DNA of 64,000 nt from Serratia inhibens (GCF_003591175.1 NZ_QYYG01000012.1:1-64000), one strand, 5' to 3'; positions 1-12,651 are shown, counted from the stretch's first letter. Program-made: numbers and translations. Notes: generated by a model not told the origin, from the letters alone.

Positions 1-753
1 GCCGCCTGCCTGCACCTGCGCAGCGTTGAGGGTCGCGTCGCGTCCGGCCTGCATGTGCGTATCGCCGCCGCTGGCGATTTCAGTGCCTTGTTGGCGGAAA
101 GATTCGTTCACCTGCTGCTTGCCGCCGTCGTGGCTCGCCTGATACTCCCGGCTTTGCTGCGCGTTGAGGTTAAGGTCACGCCCGACGTTCAGCCCGACAT
201 GGTTATCCGCCACTATCGCCGCCGCCTGCGAGTTCAGGTCACGCCCGGCCTGCAACTGCAAATCGCCGCCGCTGGTGAGGGTACTGCGAATAGCGCCACT
301 GCTGATGCGCTCGTTGCCGTTATGTTCATCGGCGGTATAGGTGTTGTTGGCAATCAGGTTAACGTCGCCGCCCGCTTGCAGGCTCATCCCACCGCCGGAG
401 GTCACCTTCGCGCCAGTGATGTCGATGTTGCCACCCGCCTTCATGCTCAGCCCGCCTTCGGCGCTGATGGCGGCGATATCACCGATTTCAGTGCGCGACA
501 GGGCCAGGGACTCGCCGCCCAGCGTCCCTTTAGCATCCCATTGGCGGGTCTGGGTTTTGTTGATGATGCTGCCGTCGAGACTTTCCAGCGCCACCTGCCG
601 GCCGCTGAGGGTGGAACCGACATTGTTGATGTCGCCGATGGCGGTGAGTTGCAGTTCACCCGCGGCGTCCATCAGCCCGCGATTGATATTGCTGATGCCG
701 CTCTGGCTGGTAACGCTCAGCCGTTCGCCGCCCTGCACCCGCGTGTTAACGTG
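1..753 (-). pseudogene. Orphan cdiA-like fragment (FHA-2 repeat region), runs off window start
   Basis: Read on the minus strand, bases 737 down to 1 are nearly identical to bases 5091 down to 4145 inside cdiA, in the same reading frame, apart from one in-frame loss of 210 bases (70 codons) at about base 320-331. The similarity ends abruptly at base 737. Sixteen codons or fewer further upstream an in-frame TAG (754-756) closes the frame, and I see no ribosome binding site or convincing start. The frame stays open to base 1, so the rest, possibly including another VENN/toxin end and immunity gene, lies outside the window. It lies directly downstream of the cdiI candidate and its terminator, which is where orphan cdiA-CT modules are usually found. 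Sporadic substitutions show it has diverged from the parent copy. Calling it an orphan module rather than a plain decayed duplicate is inference. Confidence 0.8.
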
Positions 754-819
754 CTAGCTGGAGATCATGATCCAGTTGTAGCGGCGGGATGAGGAAGTTT
801 TTAGGGCTTAGATGTAAAA

Positions 820-841
820 ATCCCGGCCAGCTGGCCGGGAT
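820..841 (-). terminator. Rho-independent terminator after cdiI
   Basis: A perfect palindrome with a GC-rich core (TCCCGGCCAGCTGGCCGGGA at 821-840) is followed on the minus strand by five T residues (816-820). It begins just past the stop codon of the cdiI candidate, so it should end the cdiBAI transcript and separate it from the orphan fragment. Confidence 0.85.
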
Positions 842-843
842 CT

Positions 844-1074
844 TCATTCTGCTAATGGTTCCAGCTTGAGAAGATGGTTTTTGGCCTTCTCGACAAGATG
901 TAAAAACTCATCATACTTGAATTCAAGAACATCATTATCATTGGGATAAATAATAATATTCACGGATTTTCTATCCTCTGATAATGAGATTTCTCCCCAC
1001 TGAATTCTATTAAATGATAATTCAGCATAAAGATCCTCCCTGTCCATAGAGCTTCCTACGCTATATTCCAACAT
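844..1074 (-). CDS. cdiI: Candidate CdiI immunity protein (76 aa)
   Basis: This is a small acidic protein of 76 residues with no family that I recognise. Its ATG at 1072-1074 lies 13 bases after the cdiA stop and has an AAGGA ribosome binding site just upstream. A longer version beginning inside cdiA (to 1116) is possible but lacks such a site. Position is the main evidence: cdiI immunity genes follow cdiA directly and protect the cell from the toxin delivered by its siblings. The sequence has a hydrophobic strand-like stretch near residues 38-43 and a Glu/Lys-rich helix-like C-terminal third; no signal peptide or membrane segment is seen, which fits a cytoplasmic inhibitor of a cytoplasmic nuclease. 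The gene is much more AT-rich than the body of cdiA, as expected for an exchangeable toxin/immunity cassette. The function is inferred from location only. Confidence 0.7.
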   Translation of the reverse strand: MLEYSVGSSMDREDLYAELSFNRIQWGEISLSEDRKSVNIIIYPNDNDVLEFKYDEFLHLVEKAKNHLLKLEPLAE

Positions 1075-1087
1075 AATGTAATCCTTA

Positions 1088-4000
1088 TCATTTAATCGGC
1101 GGCTCTCTAAAACCAATCAGCCTTGAACCATCAGCATTAAAGCGCAAAGCACGCCCATCAGGAGCAGTTGCTTCAAGCACAGTAATTCTTTGCTTATTTT
1201 CGAATACAACTCTAGTTTCCACTTTCGTACTAGGGTTATTCAAAATATCGTTAACTATTGCTTGAGCCTCTTGGTTTAAAACAGCGGCCTTTTGGCTTGT
1301 ATAAGAATAAACAGAACCATCCCTTCCACCATGCTTCTGCAAAGCACGACCTGCATCAGTCAAACCATTTCTATTAGGGGCTGAAGCAGCTTGGTTAAGT
1401 TTATCCTTTGAGAAGCCATGTTGAAGAGCTTCCTGATTCCGAGCATTCTCCTCATCCTCCGGCCCATGCCCACCCGGAGTCCCAGATCCCGACCCACCCA
1501 GCTCCGCTTTATCCTCGTCCGTCAGATCCTTCGCCACATTCGGCTGCCGCGCGTTCTCTTCACGAGACTTACTTGGATCTGAGCCATCATCAGCATCCCA
1601 CGCCTCATTGCCTCCAGCACCATTAACAGAAGCATTCGGCACCGCTACCGGTGGCGGAACCGGCGCAGGAACCGCCAAGAAGTTATTCTCAACCGCATTC
1701 TTCCCGGCCTGAGAACCGGTCACCACACCGGCTGTATTCCCTGTTGCCACTCCGCCCGCCAGCCCTGCCGCCAGTTGGCTCAGGACGCTGACCTGCTGTT
1801 TCTCGCCTTCACTCAGCTCGCCAACTTTGCGTCCCGGGAACAGCTCGCCGGCTATCACCCGTGCCGCCAGTTCACCGCCGCCGGCCCCCACTGCACCGGC
1901 GACACCAGACTGGTGGTTCAGCTCCGCCGTTATCGCACCCAGCACCGCATGCGCCATCGCGTTGGCTGCCGGGTTCGCTTCACCGACCCGCGTCTTGATT
2001 TCCGTCGCCAGATACGGCGCGGCACCGGCCGCCAACGCCCCCGCCAGATTGTTGCCCGCCAGCCCCTGCAGCGCTCCGGTTACCGCCTGCGCTGCCTTTT
2101 GCAGGTCGCTGCCGGTACCGTATTTCTGCATCTCCGCTTTGTATTCCGGCGTTTCGCGCAACGCTTTCGCATCCAGCCCCGGATACTTCGCTTTCGCCGT
2201 CTGCAACCCATTGATGTCACCCTGCGTGCGGATAACATCCATCGCCTGCCGGCCTATCTCGCCGATAAGCTGCGCCTGCTTCAGCCGGTTCTGCTCTTTC
2301 TCCTTGTCGAAGATTGGCCCGATGCTGCCGTTGGCGTTATCGGTATCCCGGCTCAGTTGATTGACATCCTGCTGCTGATTCGCCGTGTCCCGAATGACCA
2401 CGCTACCGCCCGACACCGCCGCCTGCGTGGTGCCTTCTGCGTGCCCCTTATTACCCGCACCGGAGAGCGCTGCGCCCGCAAGGTTGGTCAGCAAGTCCGA
2501 CCCCACCGGGCCACCGCTGCTGAGACTGCCGCCCTGATGTTCGGCCTTAAAGTCCGCCTGGTTATGGATATCGCTGAAGCCGAGCGTGCCAGTGTCAAGG
2601 CGGTTTTTATCCGCGGGAGCAGTACTGGCAATCACCGCGCCGTCCAATTGCGTATGCTTGCCTACCTTAACATCATAGCCGCCCTTGCCGGCAAACAGCC
2701 CACTCTGCTCCTGTACGCTGTCGTAATTACTGTGCAGCTTGTCACGGCTCATGCTCAGGTTGGCGGAACCGCCGCCGCCAATGATCGCCACGCTGACACC
2801 GCCGCTGACGCTGGTCTGTTTCGCGTCATAGTTGTCGCTGTCTTGTTGGCTCTGCAAGGTCAGATTGCGTCCGGCATCCACCTTCACCGTTTCACCGCTG
2901 GCCTGCGCCCCTGCCAAGGTAGTATCCCGGCCGCTGCGCATGGATAATGTGCCGCCACTGTCGACCGTTGCTTCGCTCCAGAAGGTGCCGTCGCCATGCT
3001 CACTGCCCTGGCTCTTGTTGGCATTGGCGAATACGCTCAGCCCGGTTTGCTGGCCGACACCAATGCTGATACCGACATTACCCCCGCTGCTCTTGTTGCT
3101 ACCCTCCGTTTTCTGCGTGTTGGCAGCGCCCAGCAGCAGCAAATCACGCTCAGCGCTCAGCGTTGTGTCTCCACCGGCCTTCAGTTGACTGCCGACTATC
3201 GCGATATCGCCGCTGTTGGCGCTGCTCCCTTTCCCGGTAGCGGTCACCTGCAGATTATTGCCCGCACTGAGCGTTGAACCGGTAACGCTGGTTTGCTCCT
3301 GATGCTGTGTTGACGACGATTTCTGCGCACCAAGCGAAACGCTGACGCCCACCATGCTGCCCTCTTGGGTATCGGTATTCCCGGCTTCGGCCAGTTGCCC
3401 CGCCTGCAATGCCTGTACGCCGGACAAGGCCGCTTTGGTACCCTGCAACGCCGCCAGTCGGCCATCGGTTTCCTTCTTCGCCTGCTGGGCAGTCGTCACC
3501 GCGCTGTTAACCGCACTGCCTACCGTGCCGGACAAAGCAAGGCTCAAACCGCTCTGCTTTTGCTCGAAGGTTTCATCACGGCGGCGAATATCCTGACCCG
3601 GATCGATTTGCACACTATCCGCAATCACCGACAGGTTTTTATCCGCAATCACATCCGCGCCGCCGATATGCGCCTTGCCGCCCGCCATGATATTCACGTC
3701 GCCGCCGGTCGAGCCAATGGTGCTGACGCTCTGGCTTTGGGTGGTGCCGTCTTCGTTCAATTGATGGCGCGAAGATTTACTGCCGAAGGTTACGCCGATG
3801 CCGCCGCCGCTGAACATGCCGCTGGTTTTCTTCTCGTTCAGCCGGTAACTCGATTGTTCTTCGGTGGCCGCCACGATCGCGACATTATTGCCTGCCTGCA
3901 GATTGACCTTGCCGTCGCCCACTACCGTCGAGCCCTGTACCTTCAGGTCGTTGCCGGCGTTGAGCGAGACGTTATTGCCGCTCAGCAAGCTGCCTTTCTC

Positions 4001-7000
4001 GTGGGTGGCATAGTCCTCTTTCACCGTATGGGTGGTGGTTTTGGACAGCAAGCCTTTCCTGGTTTTGGTCTCCTCGAAGAAGCTGTAGTCGCTCTCGGTG
4101 GCGCTGTTGAGCGCGATATCGCGCCCGGCGTTGACCGAGACGTCGCCGCCTGCCTGCACCTGCGCAGCGTTGAGGGTCGCGTCGCGTCCGGCCTGCATGT
4201 GCGTATCGCCGCCGCTGGCGATTTCAGTGCCTTGTTGGCGGAAAGATTCGTTCACCTGCTGCTTGCCGCCGCCGTGGCTCGCCTGATACTCCCGGCTTTG
4301 CTGTGCGTTGAGGTTAAGGTCACGCCCAGCGTTCAGCCCGACATGGTTATCCGCCACTATCGCCGCCGCCTGCGAGTTCAGGTCACTCCCGGCCTGCAAC
4401 TGCAAATCGCCGCCGCTGGTGAGGGTGCTGCGAGTGGCGCCACTGCCGATGCGCTCGTTGCCGTCGGTTTTCTGGCGTTGGCTCTGTTCGGCGGTGTGCA
4501 GATTAATGTCGCGGCCTGCGCTCAATGCAGCATCCCCCTTGCTGCCGATCTGGCTGGCGGTCAGGTTAAGATCCTGCCCGGCTTTCACGCCCAGCGCCCC
4601 GCCTGCGCTGATCTCACTGGCCTGGTTGCCGCGCACTTCGCTTTCTTTACGCCCGCCCCCCCAGCGGCCGCCATCCGCGCTGTCGGCGGTATAGGTGTTG
4701 TTGGCTATCAGGTTAACGTCGCCACCCGCTTGCAGGCTCATCCCACCACCGGAGGTCACCTTAGCGCCGGTGATGTCGATGTTCCGCTCGGCCTGCATGC
4801 TCAGCCCGCCTTCGGCGCTGATGGCGGCAATATTGCCGATTTCAGTGCGTGACAGAGCCAGGGACTCGCCGCCCAGAGAACCTTTGGCATCCCATTGACG
4901 AGTCTGGGTTTTGTTGATGATGCTGCCGTCGAGACTTTCCAGCGCCACCTGCCGGCCGCTGAGGGTGGAACCGACATTGTTGATATCGCCGATGGCGGTG
5001 AGTTGCAGTTCGCCCGCGGCGTCGATCAGCCCGCGATTGATATTGCTGATGCCGTTCTGGCTGGTAACGCTCAGCCGTTCGCCGCCCTGCAACGTACTGC
5101 CGTCGTTGCCGATGCTGCCGGCGTTCAGATTAACGCTGTTGCCTGCAATCACGCTTCCACTGAGCGGTGCCAGGTCTTTTTTGGCCAGGTACAGCTTCGG
5201 TGCCAGCACCCTTTGGCCATTGACCGTCACCTTCTCCCACCAGACGATGCTGCTGTCCAGCTGTGCCACCTGCTGCGGCGTCAGGCTGATCCCGAGCTGC
5301 AAATTCAGGCCGCTCTGCGCCTGGGCGGCATTGTCGATAAGCTGTTGCATCTGCTGCAGATCGGAGCCGACGCCGTCGATATAACGCTTACCGGTCTGAG
5401 TCAGCAGGGCGTTGCTGATATAACGGGTATCGAACGCCGCATCGCCAAGGAAGCGGTAGTCGTAGTCCGGATTCAATTTGAGACGATCGAGGAAATAAGC
5501 CGAACCGATAAACTGCGTCTCGTTAGTGAAGCGGCTGTCATTCTCACGCGGCGCAGCGCCGGGCTGCTGGCCCAGCATGGCGTACAAATCGTTGAACAGG
5601 CCGCTGTCCAGTTGCCCCAGACCTTCCAGTTTGGGGTTGGTGGTGATCAGATACGGGCTGTTCGGATCCTCGGTCGGGACAAAGCGGCCATTACCGCCAT
5701 TCGGCAGCGGATAATCCGCCAGTTCGGCGGCGTTGTTGCCGAGCGAACCCAATGCACTCTGCAGACTGTCGCGCCACGCCGGGCCGCCGACGGCGACACC
5801 CTGATCGCCCGCCAGCCCTTGCTGCTGTACGCCGTCGACGGCATCCGGTTGTTGCAGGCTGTCGAGCGTCGGCCGGACGATCGTATGGCTCAGGCTGCCG
5901 GCATTCGGCGTTACCGCCGTGTTGCTGATCGTGTCGGTAAAGCTGGCGTTAACCGCACCGCCCGCCTGAATTACCGAACGGTAGACGCCATCGTCGGTGC
6001 GTTCGGTCCGCACCTCACCACTGGCCTTGTAGTGAATATGTTTATCGTCGATTTTCCCTTTCGAATAGTCGTTGATGGGGGAAACCTCCGATACCCGAGG
6101 TGGGCGATCCGAGCCCGGCAGCGCAGGTTTTTGATAGGCATAAGTTTGATAACGCGTTTCCGTACCCGCCGCCCAGGACTGGTTATTCAGTGTGCCGCCG
6201 GAGAGCGCAATATCCCCGTTGGCCAGAATATCGCTGGCCAGGTTATCCAGGGTCGCGGCATTCACAGCCATATTGCGACCGGCGGCAATGCGCGCCGCAC
6301 CGCCCTCGCTGCTGACCGTCACTTTGCTGACCGACAGCGCCACCTCACGGGTGGTGGCATACGGCGAGGCGTAGGTATACACCTTGGTGATTTCCCGCGC
6401 GTCATTCCCCGCCAATTGATGCCAGGTGGTAACGGTGTAGTAGCCATACTCGTCGTCGTTAAAGAAACTCAATGGAATGCTGGCGGTAGCGCCGTTCAAC
6501 CAATCGTATTTCTGCGTCAGATCCTCCTGCGTAACCGAGGTTTTCAGGCCATCACGTTGGTTAAGCAGGTGCGCGGTTTTTATCTGGATATCGCCGTTTT
6601 CGGTCTCGACGGTGCCGGAAGTATTGACGATCTCGCTGTTGGCATTGCCGTCGGCATCTTTCTGCATCCACAGACTGTTGCCCGCCAGAATATCGCCGCG
6701 CTGGTTGACGATGCGATCCGCCATCAGCTGCATATTGCCACCGCCGTACAGCATGCCACTGTTAAACAGCTGATTGGCGGCAATCAGCAGCAGATCGCCG
6801 GCGGTGCCGATAAAACCGTTGTTGGTAATGTCGCTGCGGCTGAGCAGTTGCACCCGCCCGCCCGATTGCAGGCTGGCGCCATCGTTTTGTTTGATGCGCT
6901 CAGCCTCGAGACGCACCTCTCCACCACCGCCGCGTACCGTGCCGGCGTTAGTCAGCAGCCCGCGGCTGCGCAGGTTCAGGCTTTGCCCCTGAGTGGTCCC

Positions 7001-10000
7001 TTGCAGCAGAATATCGCCATCGGCCTCAAGGCTCAGCGCATTGCCCGCCGCCAGGGTACCTTGCTGAGTAAAGGCCTCTTTCAGCGTCAGCGCGATGTTG
7101 CCCAGCGCCACCAGTTGGCCGTACTGATTCAACAGGCTGCCTGCCAGCACCGCATCACCGGCGCTGAACAGCTTGCCACCCTGTCGGTTATCCATCTGCC
7201 GCGCTTCGATCGCCATCTGGCGCGTAGCCAGCAGCGTACCGGCATTCTCCAGGCTGTCCGCCTTGAGTTGCAGATTGCCGCCTTGCAGCGTCCCCTGATT
7301 ATTCAGGTGGTTAAGCGTCAGTTGGTTATCACCGGCGGCAAGCAGTGTACCGCTGTTATCAAGCTGAGATCCGTTGAAGATCAGACTACCCGCCTGCAGC
7401 CAGCCAGCGTTATTCAGCGTTGGCGCCTGCAGATCCAATGCGCCGCCGACGATCAGTTTGCCCGGGTTGATCAACTGACGATCCAGCCGCAGTTCGCTGC
7501 GGCCATCGCCCTGCATCTCACCGGCGTTGTTCAGCTCTGCCGCCGTCAGTTGCAGCGCATTTTGGCTGCGCACGTTGCCGCCGGCCAGGTTATTGAATAC
7601 CCCACTCAGCTCAGCGTTAAGGCTGTTTTTTCCCAGCAGCCTGCCACCGTTGTCCAATTGCACGGCCGTGAGCCGCAGATCCCCCGCCTGCATCAGGCCC
7701 GGATTATCGATGCGTTCCGCATTCAGTCGCAATTCGCCGTCGCTCAGCATCTGCCCCGAGGCCTGCTGCACTGCTGCACCGGCCATCTCGGCATCAAGCC
7801 GGTTAACGCCGGTCAACACACCGCCGTTATTCAGGTTGTCGCCTTTCAGGCGCAATGCGGCAGCCTGCCAGCTGCCCTGATTGTTCAACGCCAGCGCCGT
7901 CAGCGCCGCTTCGCCATTAGAGACGATTTTGCTGCCCGCGCCGGCGTTGAGATCGCCGTTCAGATCCACGCGGATCAACTGTTTCGCCTGCAAGGTACCG
8001 GTATGATCCAGCTGCCGCGCCGACAGCAGAATGCGATCGCCCTGCCAAAGCCCGGCGTTATTGACCGCTGCCGCCGCGACGTTGAGTTCGCCGCCGCTCA
8101 GCAACTGGCCAGCGGCAAGATTATGCAGATCCTGTTGCAGTTGCAGCGCCAGCTTTTTCACGCCGATCAGGTTGCCGCTGTTGTTCAACGCGTCGGCTTC
8201 GATCTGCGCGCTGTCGCCCTGTACTTCCCCCCGGTTATCGACGCTGCCGGCTTTCAGCCTCAGCGCGCCTTCCGTCAGGACCTTACCGCCGTTGTCCAGC
8301 ACGTCGGCGTTCAACGCCAATGCCCCGCGGCTCAATACCTGCCCCGGGTTATCCAGTTGGCCGACCCGGGCGGTCAGCCCGTCAATGCCCAGCGCGCTGC
8401 CGGCGTTGTCCCAGCGCTGCGCGGTGATATCAATAACCTGCCCCTGCAGCTTGCCGGCATTGTTCAGTTGCACAGCTTGCAGCCCCAGCGCACCGCCGGC
8501 CAGGATCCTGCCCGACAGGCGGTTCTGCAGCTCGTTGGCAGCGACATCCGCCTTGCCTTTGGCCTGCAGCAGCCCACCGTTTTCCAGAGCGCTTGTATTG
8601 ATTGCGACATCGGTCGCCGCAAGCCGTCCGGCGTTATTCAGCAGCGGGGCGGCCAGCGTCAGCGCATTCTCCGCCACCAGCTCGCCCAGGTTGTCTACCG
8701 ACTGCGTGAAGGCCAAATCCAGCGCCGCAGCACCTATTGATCCACTGTTGGCCAGCCGTTCGCCGCGCAGAGTCAGTTGCTGGCCGGCCAGCAATTCACC
8801 CTGCTGATCAAGACGATTGACGGCCAGCGTCAATTGCTCACTGGCGTGCAACTGCCCACGCTGGTTCAAATAATTCCCGTGCCAGTCGAGGTTGCGCGCG
8901 CCGATCTCTGCGGTATTGTCCACCGTCGCGCCGCTGACCTTCAGATCCCCCAGGGTGCTGAACACCCCGGCAAGTTGCGCACCCTCGGTGGCTTTCAGAG
9001 ACATGCCCTGTTTGGCCTGGGTTTGTCCGCTCGCAGCGGCAATCATCCGTTGGCTGTCGATCGTCAGCTCGCGCTCCGCAGAAAGCAAACCACCGAGCCG
9101 CACCTCATCCGCCTGGAGCGCGATGTCGCCATCACTGAGTAGCGAAGAACCCTGCGCGGTTTTCAGCACGCCGCCATTAAATGCTACGCCCTGTTTGCCG
9201 GTAGCGCTGCCGGCCAGTAAAAACTCGCCCGCCCGTACCCTCAGCGGGCCGTCGGCATACAGAGAACCGCCCAGGTTCAGGCCGTTTTTCACCGTCAAAT
9301 CAAGCCGTTGTTGAGAACCAATCAGCCCCTGATTGTTCACGCCATCGGCGTTGATCGTCAGCGCGCCGCCCGCCTGCAGTTTGCCGCTGTTATCCAACTG
9401 CCTGCCGGTCAGGTTCTGCGCCCCCTGCGCCTGCATCAATCCGGTGTTGCTCAGTTGCTGTGCCTGAACCCGGCTGTCGCGATTGGCGGCCAATTGGCCA
9501 TGGTTTTTCAACGTGTTGGCCTGCAGTTGCAGATCACGCCCGGCAGTCAATGTTCCCTGCCAGTCGCCATCGCCGCTGAGCGTCAGCCCGATATCGCCTT
9601 CGGCGGTCACCCGGCTGGTCGCTCCACCGTTGAGGCTAGCGGCGTTCAGTTGCAGATCGCCGCCGGAGGCAACCTTACCCGCCAGCGTCAACGCGCCGGC
9701 TTGCAGATCCAACTGCTTCAGCCCGGTGAGCGTTGATGTACCGTCCAGTTGCAGGTCACGTTGCGCCTGCGCCGTTATCGTCCCGGCCGTGAGGCGGCTG
9801 TTATTCCATTGCTGCTCCCCGGTTTTCACCTTCAGCCTTTGCCCGCCGGTGGCCCGTTGTTGCTGATCGGCGCCGGCCAACAGTGTGCTGCCGTCGGCCT
9901 GCAGTTTGCCGGCCGCGTTAAGCGCCATATCGCCTGCCGCGCTCAGCGTGGCCTGATTCAACGCGATATTGCCCCCGCTGTTCAGGGTTATCGCCTGCCC

Positions 10001-10951
10001 GGCCTGGTGGCTGCCGCTCAGCGCCAGGTCGGCCGCATTCGCGCTCAACGCACCCTGCGCCAACGAATTGTGCAGCGTCAGCCTGCCCCTGGCGTCGAGG
10101 TTGATATCCCCCTCGCGGGCGTTAAGGTTGCCGAGATTCACCCCCACGCCCTGTTCGCTGGACACCAGATGGATGCGGTTGGCATACATGCCGCCGAGCG
10201 CGCCAGTGTCGATAGCCACTCTGGGTGCCGCGCCGTGGCCGGCGATCGGCGTGGCGTTGCCTGCCGCGTCTACCCGATTGGCACCGAGCGTGATGCGGGC
10301 GTCTTTGGCATGCAGTTTTGCGTTGATCTCGGTGGCGCGAGCGATCAGGGCGAATTTATCGCTCTGGCTGGCGTCCAGCCCTTGGCCCTGAACGGTGATC
10401 GCCCCCTGAGTCACTTCCAGCGCCTGCAGCTTGCCGTCAGCGCCCAGCACCGGTTTGCCGGTGGTCAGCGTCACGTTGGGGGTATTGATAAAACCGCAGC
10501 CGTCGCAGGTAATGCCATAAGGGTTGGCCACCATCACGCTGGCCTGCTTGCCCGCCACTTCCAGGTAGCCTTGCAGTTGTGAAGGATTGGGCGCCACCAC
10601 TTCGTTAATGATGCCCTGCGCCGCCTTGCCGGCCTGCAGGTTGGGGTTATTCTGGATCAGGCCGCCCAGTTGGCTCTGGTTGAGCTGACCGGTGGCGTTA
10701 TTGAGGATCAAGCCTTCTTTGCCGACGTTGAAATCGTTGTATTTATTATGAGAAATACCGGCCTGGTTTGGCGTGGCGATATTGACCACCGGCACGCCGT
10801 TGGCAGCCTGATCGACACGGGTATTGCCTTCGGCGACGTTAACGCCTGCGGCAAAAACCGGAAGCAGCGGCTGGCCGGCCAGCAGGCCGCACAGGGTGTA
10901 GCTCAGCAGGCGCTGATAGGTATTAAGCGGTTGATTGTTTTTATGTTTCAT
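1088..10951 (-). CDS. cdiA: CdiA-type contact-dependent inhibition toxin (filamentous haemagglutinin, 3287 aa)
   Basis: This is a very large two-partner-secreted surface protein. The ATG at 10949-10951 is chosen because it has an AGGAAGG site about nine bases upstream and starts an extended signal peptide (residues 1-35, ending FAAG); the reading frame extends 55 codons further upstream into cdiB without a good start. A TPS secretion domain follows (about 36-300, with an NPYG motif and a CDGC pair). Then come FHA-1 repeats to about 1520, a non-repetitive Tyr/Pro-rich segment (about 1530-1950) where CdiA receptor-binding regions lie, FHA-2 repeats (about 1950-2750), a pretoxin region and the VENN motif at 3087-3090. 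The last 197 residues are the variable toxin end: a Pro/Gly-rich linker, then a compact domain of about 93 residues ending in a GxRF...IGF.EP pattern typical of small BECR-fold RNases (inference). CdiB lies 26 bases upstream and the cdiI candidate 13 bases downstream. Confidence 0.93.
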   Translation of the reverse strand: MKHKNNQPLNTYQRLLSYTLCGLLAGQPLLPVFAAGVNVAEGNTRVDQAANGVPVVNIATPNQAGISHNKYNDFNVGKEGLILNNATGQLNQSQLGGLIQNNPNLQAGKAAQGIINEVVAPNPSQLQGYLEVAGKQASVMVANPYGITCDGCGFINTPNVTLTTGKPVLGADGKLQALEVTQGAITVQGQGLDASQSDKFALIARATEINAKLHAKDARITLGANRVDAAGNATPIAGHGAAPRVAIDTGALGGMYANRIHLVSSEQGVGVNLGNLNAREGDINLDARGRLTLHNSLAQGALSANAADLALSGSHQAGQAITLNSGGNIALNQATLSAAGDMALNAAGKLQADGSTLLAGADQQQRATGGQRLKVKTGEQQWNNSRLTAGTITAQAQRDLQLDGTSTLTGLKQLDLQAGALTLAGKVASGGDLQLNAASLNGGATSRVTAEGDIGLTLSGDGDWQGTLTAGRDLQLQANTLKNHGQLAANRDSRVQAQQLSNTGLMQAQGAQNLTGRQLDNSGKLQAGGALTINADGVNNQGLIGSQQRLDLTVKNGLNLGGSLYADGPLRVRAGEFLLAGSATGKQGVAFNGGVLKTAQGSSLLSDGDIALQADEVRLGGLLSAERELTIDSQRMIAAASGQTQAKQGMSLKATEGAQLAGVFSTLGDLKVSGATVDNTAEIGARNLDWHGNYLNQRGQLHASEQLTLAVNRLDQQGELLAGQQLTLRGERLANSGSIGAAALDLAFTQSVDNLGELVAENALTLAAPLLNNAGRLAATDVAINTSALENGGLLQAKGKADVAANELQNRLSGRILAGGALGLQAVQLNNAGKLQGQVIDITAQRWDNAGSALGIDGLTARVGQLDNPGQVLSRGALALNADVLDNGGKVLTEGALRLKAGSVDNRGEVQGDSAQIEADALNNSGNLIGVKKLALQLQQDLHNLAAGQLLSGGELNVAAAAVNNAGLWQGDRILLSARQLDHTGTLQAKQLIRVDLNGDLNAGAGSKIVSNGEAALTALALNNQGSWQAAALRLKGDNLNNGGVLTGVNRLDAEMAGAAVQQASGQMLSDGELRLNAERIDNPGLMQAGDLRLTAVQLDNGGRLLGKNSLNAELSGVFNNLAGGNVRSQNALQLTAAELNNAGEMQGDGRSELRLDRQLINPGKLIVGGALDLQAPTLNNAGWLQAGSLIFNGSQLDNSGTLLAAGDNQLTLNHLNNQGTLQGGNLQLKADSLENAGTLLATRQMAIEARQMDNRQGGKLFSAGDAVLAGSLLNQYGQLVALGNIALTLKEAFTQQGTLAAGNALSLEADGDILLQGTTQGQSLNLRSRGLLTNAGTVRGGGGEVRLEAERIKQNDGASLQSGGRVQLLSRSDITNNGFIGTAGDLLLIAANQLFNSGMLYGGGNMQLMADRIVNQRGDILAGNSLWMQKDADGNANSEIVNTSGTVETENGDIQIKTAHLLNQRDGLKTSVTQEDLTQKYDWLNGATASIPLSFFNDDEYGYYTVTTWHQLAGNDAREITKVYTYASPYATTREVALSVSKVTVSSEGGAARIAAGRNMAVNAATLDNLASDILANGDIALSGGTLNNQSWAAGTETRYQTYAYQKPALPGSDRPPRVSEVSPINDYSKGKIDDKHIHYKASGEVRTERTDDGVYRSVIQAGGAVNASFTDTISNTAVTPNAGSLSHTIVRPTLDSLQQPDAVDGVQQQGLAGDQGVAVGGPAWRDSLQSALGSLGNNAAELADYPLPNGGNGRFVPTEDPNSPYLITTNPKLEGLGQLDSGLFNDLYAMLGQQPGAAPRENDSRFTNETQFIGSAYFLDRLKLNPDYDYRFLGDAAFDTRYISNALLTQTGKRYIDGVGSDLQQMQQLIDNAAQAQSGLNLQLGISLTPQQVAQLDSSIVWWEKVTVNGQRVLAPKLYLAKKDLAPLSGSVIAGNSVNLNAGSIGNDGSTLQGGERLSVTSQNGISNINRGLIDAAGELQLTAIGDINNVGSTLSGRQVALESLDGSIINKTQTRQWDAKGSLGGESLALSRTEIGNIAAISAEGGLSMQAERNIDITGAKVTSGGGMSLQAGGDVNLIANNTYTADSADGGRWGGGRKESEVRGNQASEISAGGALGVKAGQDLNLTASQIGSKGDAALSAGRDINLHTAEQSQRQKTDGNERIGSGATRSTLTSGGDLQLQAGSDLNSQAAAIVADNHVGLNAGRDLNLNAQQSREYQASHGGGKQQVNESFRQQGTEIASGGDTHMQAGRDATLNAAQVQAGGDVSVNAGRDIALNSATESDYSFFEETKTRKGLLSKTTTHTVKEDYATHEKGSLLSGNNVSLNAGNDLKVQGSTVVGDGKVNLQAGNNVAIVAATEEQSSYRLNEKKTSGMFSGGGIGVTFGSKSSRHQLNEDGTTQSQSVSTIGSTGGDVNIMAGGKAHIGGADVIADKNLSVIADSVQIDPGQDIRRRDETFEQKQSGLSLALSGTVGSAVNSAVTTAQQAKKETDGRLAALQGTKAALSGVQALQAGQLAEAGNTDTQEGSMVGVSVSLGAQKSSSTQHQEQTSVTGSTLSAGNNLQVTATGKGSSANSGDIAIVGSQLKAGGDTTLSAERDLLLLGAANTQKTEGSNKSSGGNVGISIGVGQQTGLSVFANANKSQGSEHGDGTFWSEATVDSGGTLSMRSGRDTTLAGAQASGETVKVDAGRNLTLQSQQDSDNYDAKQTSVSGGVSVAIIGGGGSANLSMSRDKLHSNYDSVQEQSGLFAGKGGYDVKVGKHTQLDGAVIASTAPADKNRLDTGTLGFSDIHNQADFKAEHQGGSLSSGGPVGSDLLTNLAGAALSGAGNKGHAEGTTQAAVSGGSVVIRDTANQQQDVNQLSRDTDNANGSIGPIFDKEKEQNRLKQAQLIGEIGRQAMDVIRTQGDINGLQTAKAKYPGLDAKALRETPEYKAEMQKYGTGSDLQKAAQAVTGALQGLAGNNLAGALAAGAAPYLATEIKTRVGEANPAANAMAHAVLGAITAELNHQSGVAGAVGAGGGELAARVIAGELFPGRKVGELSEGEKQQVSVLSQLAAGLAGGVATGNTAGVVTGSQAGKNAVENNFLAVPAPVPPPVAVPNASVNGAGGNEAWDADDGSDPSKSREENARQPNVAKDLTDEDKAELGGSGSGTPGGHGPEDEENARNQEALQHGFSKDKLNQAASAPNRNGLTDAGRALQKHGGRDGSVYSYTSQKAAVLNQEAQAIVNDILNNPSTKVETRVVFENKQRITVLEATAPDGRALRFNADGSRLIGFREPPIK

Positions 10952-10977
10952 CCCTGAAACCTTCCTGTACGTTAGCG

Positions 10978-12651
10978 TTAAAGTACGATATTGACCCGGT
11001 AATACACCGACACCCGATCCGGCCTCAGCCAGTCTGGATAAGCCAGCGGCCAACCGACGGTCAGTTGGCTGCCGAAATAACGGTTGCGGCTTCCCAGCCC
11101 GATGGCACCGCCCCACAGCGTGCCGGAAGCGTTGGCGTCCAGCGCGTCGTGATGCAGCCAGCCGCCGTCCAGCGCGGCCAGGGCGTTGATACTGCCCAGA
11201 TACGGCAGCGTCACCAGCGACCGGTTAAGTTCATTGCGCCAGTAGCCGCCCTTGTCGCCGGAAAGATACTGCTCTTTGAAGCCGCGCACCGAGCTTTCGC
11301 CGCCAATAGTCAGGCGCTCGCTGCCGTACAAATGCTGGGGTGTCCACTGGCCATACAGGCTGGTGAGGTAAGTCCAGTCCTGCGTCAGCGGCAGGTAGTA
11401 ACTGCCGGAAAGCGAAAGCTTGTGGAACTCGGCGCGTGGCGCTTCCTTGATTTTACCGCTGTCGTCTTCGGCACCCAGCCAGGGCACGCCGCGGCTGTAA
11501 GCCGGGTTTAACGTGGCGAATCCGCCCAGCAATTTCTGGCTATGGCTGAGCCCCAGCGTGACGCTGGTCAACTTGCGACTGCTGCTTTCCAACCGGGTAT
11601 CGTTGAGAGCGTTACGGTTAATGCGGTGCGTCAGCCCCAGAGACAGGCCGGTTTTCATTTCACCGTCGCGAAACAGCACCCGCGACAGGCTCAATCGGTG
11701 AGTCTGGCTGTCGCCGCTGGATCGCCAGTCAAAGCCCTGATTGTTGATGGTGGCCAGGTAGTCGCTGTAGGCATAGTTATAATCCAGCAGCCAATAGCCA
11801 TAAGGCAGGCTGACGCCGGCCTGCACGCTGCGTGCATTGTGATCCTTGGCAAAATCGCTGCTGCGCGCGCCGGAAACGAACCACTGGTCCGCCACACCCA
11901 ACAAATTATTGCCGGTCAGCGAACCGTTGATTTGACCGGTGCCGGTACTCTTCTGACCGCTATTATCAAACCCCAGCCCCAGCGTCAGCGGGAATTCGGG
12001 TTTGGCGCTCAAATTGACCACCGAATAACCCGGCCTGCTGCCGGGCAGAATCTCAATCTGTATCGGCTGCTGCCGCAGGCGGTTGATCTGCTCCATGCCC
12101 TGTTCGATATCGCGCAGATTAAGAATATTGCCCTGCAGGCCGGGGAAAGCCATTTTCAGCATGCGATCGTCGTGCTGCTCCAGCAGGATCTTTTCCAGCT
12201 TGCCTTCCAGCACCAACAGCCGCAGCTCGCCACGCGACAAATCCTGCTCGGTCAGAAATGCGCGGCTGGTGATATAGCCACGGCTGATATACCAATCGGA
12301 GATCTTCCGTACCAGCGTTTGGATTTGGCCCAGATTCAGGCAGCGTTGCAGGTAGGCTTGGGTTAGTTCCTGCCGCGCGCTGGCCGGCAGGTGATCCGCG
12401 CCTTCCAGCCGAAGGGTGGTGATGGTGAAGCAGGGGCCGCCAGAACTGGCGTTTGATTCTGCAGGCGCGGGCAACGTCGGCGTCAGACTGCGTTGCAGCT
12501 CCTGCCGCTGCTGCTGATTTTGCTCAAGCAATTCACGCTGCTGTTGTTGAATACTGTCGCGATCCGCCGGGCTAAGCAGGTTTGCACCGGTAGCGGAGGA
12601 AAAGAAAATGCAAAGTAAAGCGGCTGATAGCCGCCGAGTTACTGAATCCAT
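10978..12651 (-). CDS. cdiB: CdiB/ShlB/FhaC-family two-partner secretion transporter (557 aa)
   Basis: This is an Omp85-superfamily outer-membrane transporter that should export the cdiA product across the outer membrane. A signal peptide covers residues 1-22. A Gln/Glu-rich linker helix follows, then two POTRA domains (about 75-220; the first carries the conserved Cys pair), then the 16-stranded barrel. The barrel contains a VRGF motif, the conserved tip of the L6 loop in this family. The length matches ShlB/FhaC/CdiB proteins. The gene is first in the cdiB-cdiA-cdiI order, with cdiA starting 26 bases after its stop, so the three are probably one transcript. The ATG at 12649-12651 has only a weak purine-rich sequence upstream. 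The neighbouring cdiA carries a VENN toxin end, so this is a CDI transporter rather than a haemolysin transporter. Confidence 0.93.
   Translation of the reverse strand: MDSVTRRLSAALLCIFFSSATGANLLSPADRDSIQQQQRELLEQNQQQRQELQRSLTPTLPAPAESNASSGGPCFTITTLRLEGADHLPASARQELTQAYLQRCLNLGQIQTLVRKISDWYISRGYITSRAFLTEQDLSRGELRLLVLEGKLEKILLEQHDDRMLKMAFPGLQGNILNLRDIEQGMEQINRLRQQPIQIEILPGSRPGYSVVNLSAKPEFPLTLGLGFDNSGQKSTGTGQINGSLTGNNLLGVADQWFVSGARSSDFAKDHNARSVQAGVSLPYGYWLLDYNYAYSDYLATINNQGFDWRSSGDSQTHRLSLSRVLFRDGEMKTGLSLGLTHRINRNALNDTRLESSSRKLTSVTLGLSHSQKLLGGFATLNPAYSRGVPWLGAEDDSGKIKEAPRAEFHKLSLSGSYYLPLTQDWTYLTSLYGQWTPQHLYGSERLTIGGESSVRGFKEQYLSGDKGGYWRNELNRSLVTLPYLGSINALAALDGGWLHHDALDANASGTLWGGAIGLGSRNRYFGSQLTVGWPLAYPDWLRPDRVSVYYRVNIVL

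Noticed and set aside
4895-8740. Open reading frame of 1281 codons on the plus strand opposite cdiA, and similar long plus-strand frames at 1775-2947, 3365-4852 and 9749-10582
   Set aside because: These are antisense shadows of the repetitive, GC-rich cdiA; the proteins have no recognisable domains and the frames follow the codon pattern of the opposite strand.
1500-10400. Regularly repeated short DNA motifs that at first sight suggest a CRISPR or tandem-repeat array
   Set aside because: The repeats are degenerate codons of the FHA beta-helix repeat units, in frame and without unique spacers.
10951-11116. A longer start for cdiA reaching into cdiB
   Set aside because: The 55 extra residues overlap cdiB and are not signal-like, whereas the ATG at 10951 has a strong ribosome binding site and a proper extended signal peptide.
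10978-12651. Identification of the two-partner system as the Serratia haemolysin ShlB/ShlA
   Set aside because: The partner is about twice the length of ShlA and has FHA-2 repeats, a VENN motif and a downstream immunity-like gene, which are CDI features.
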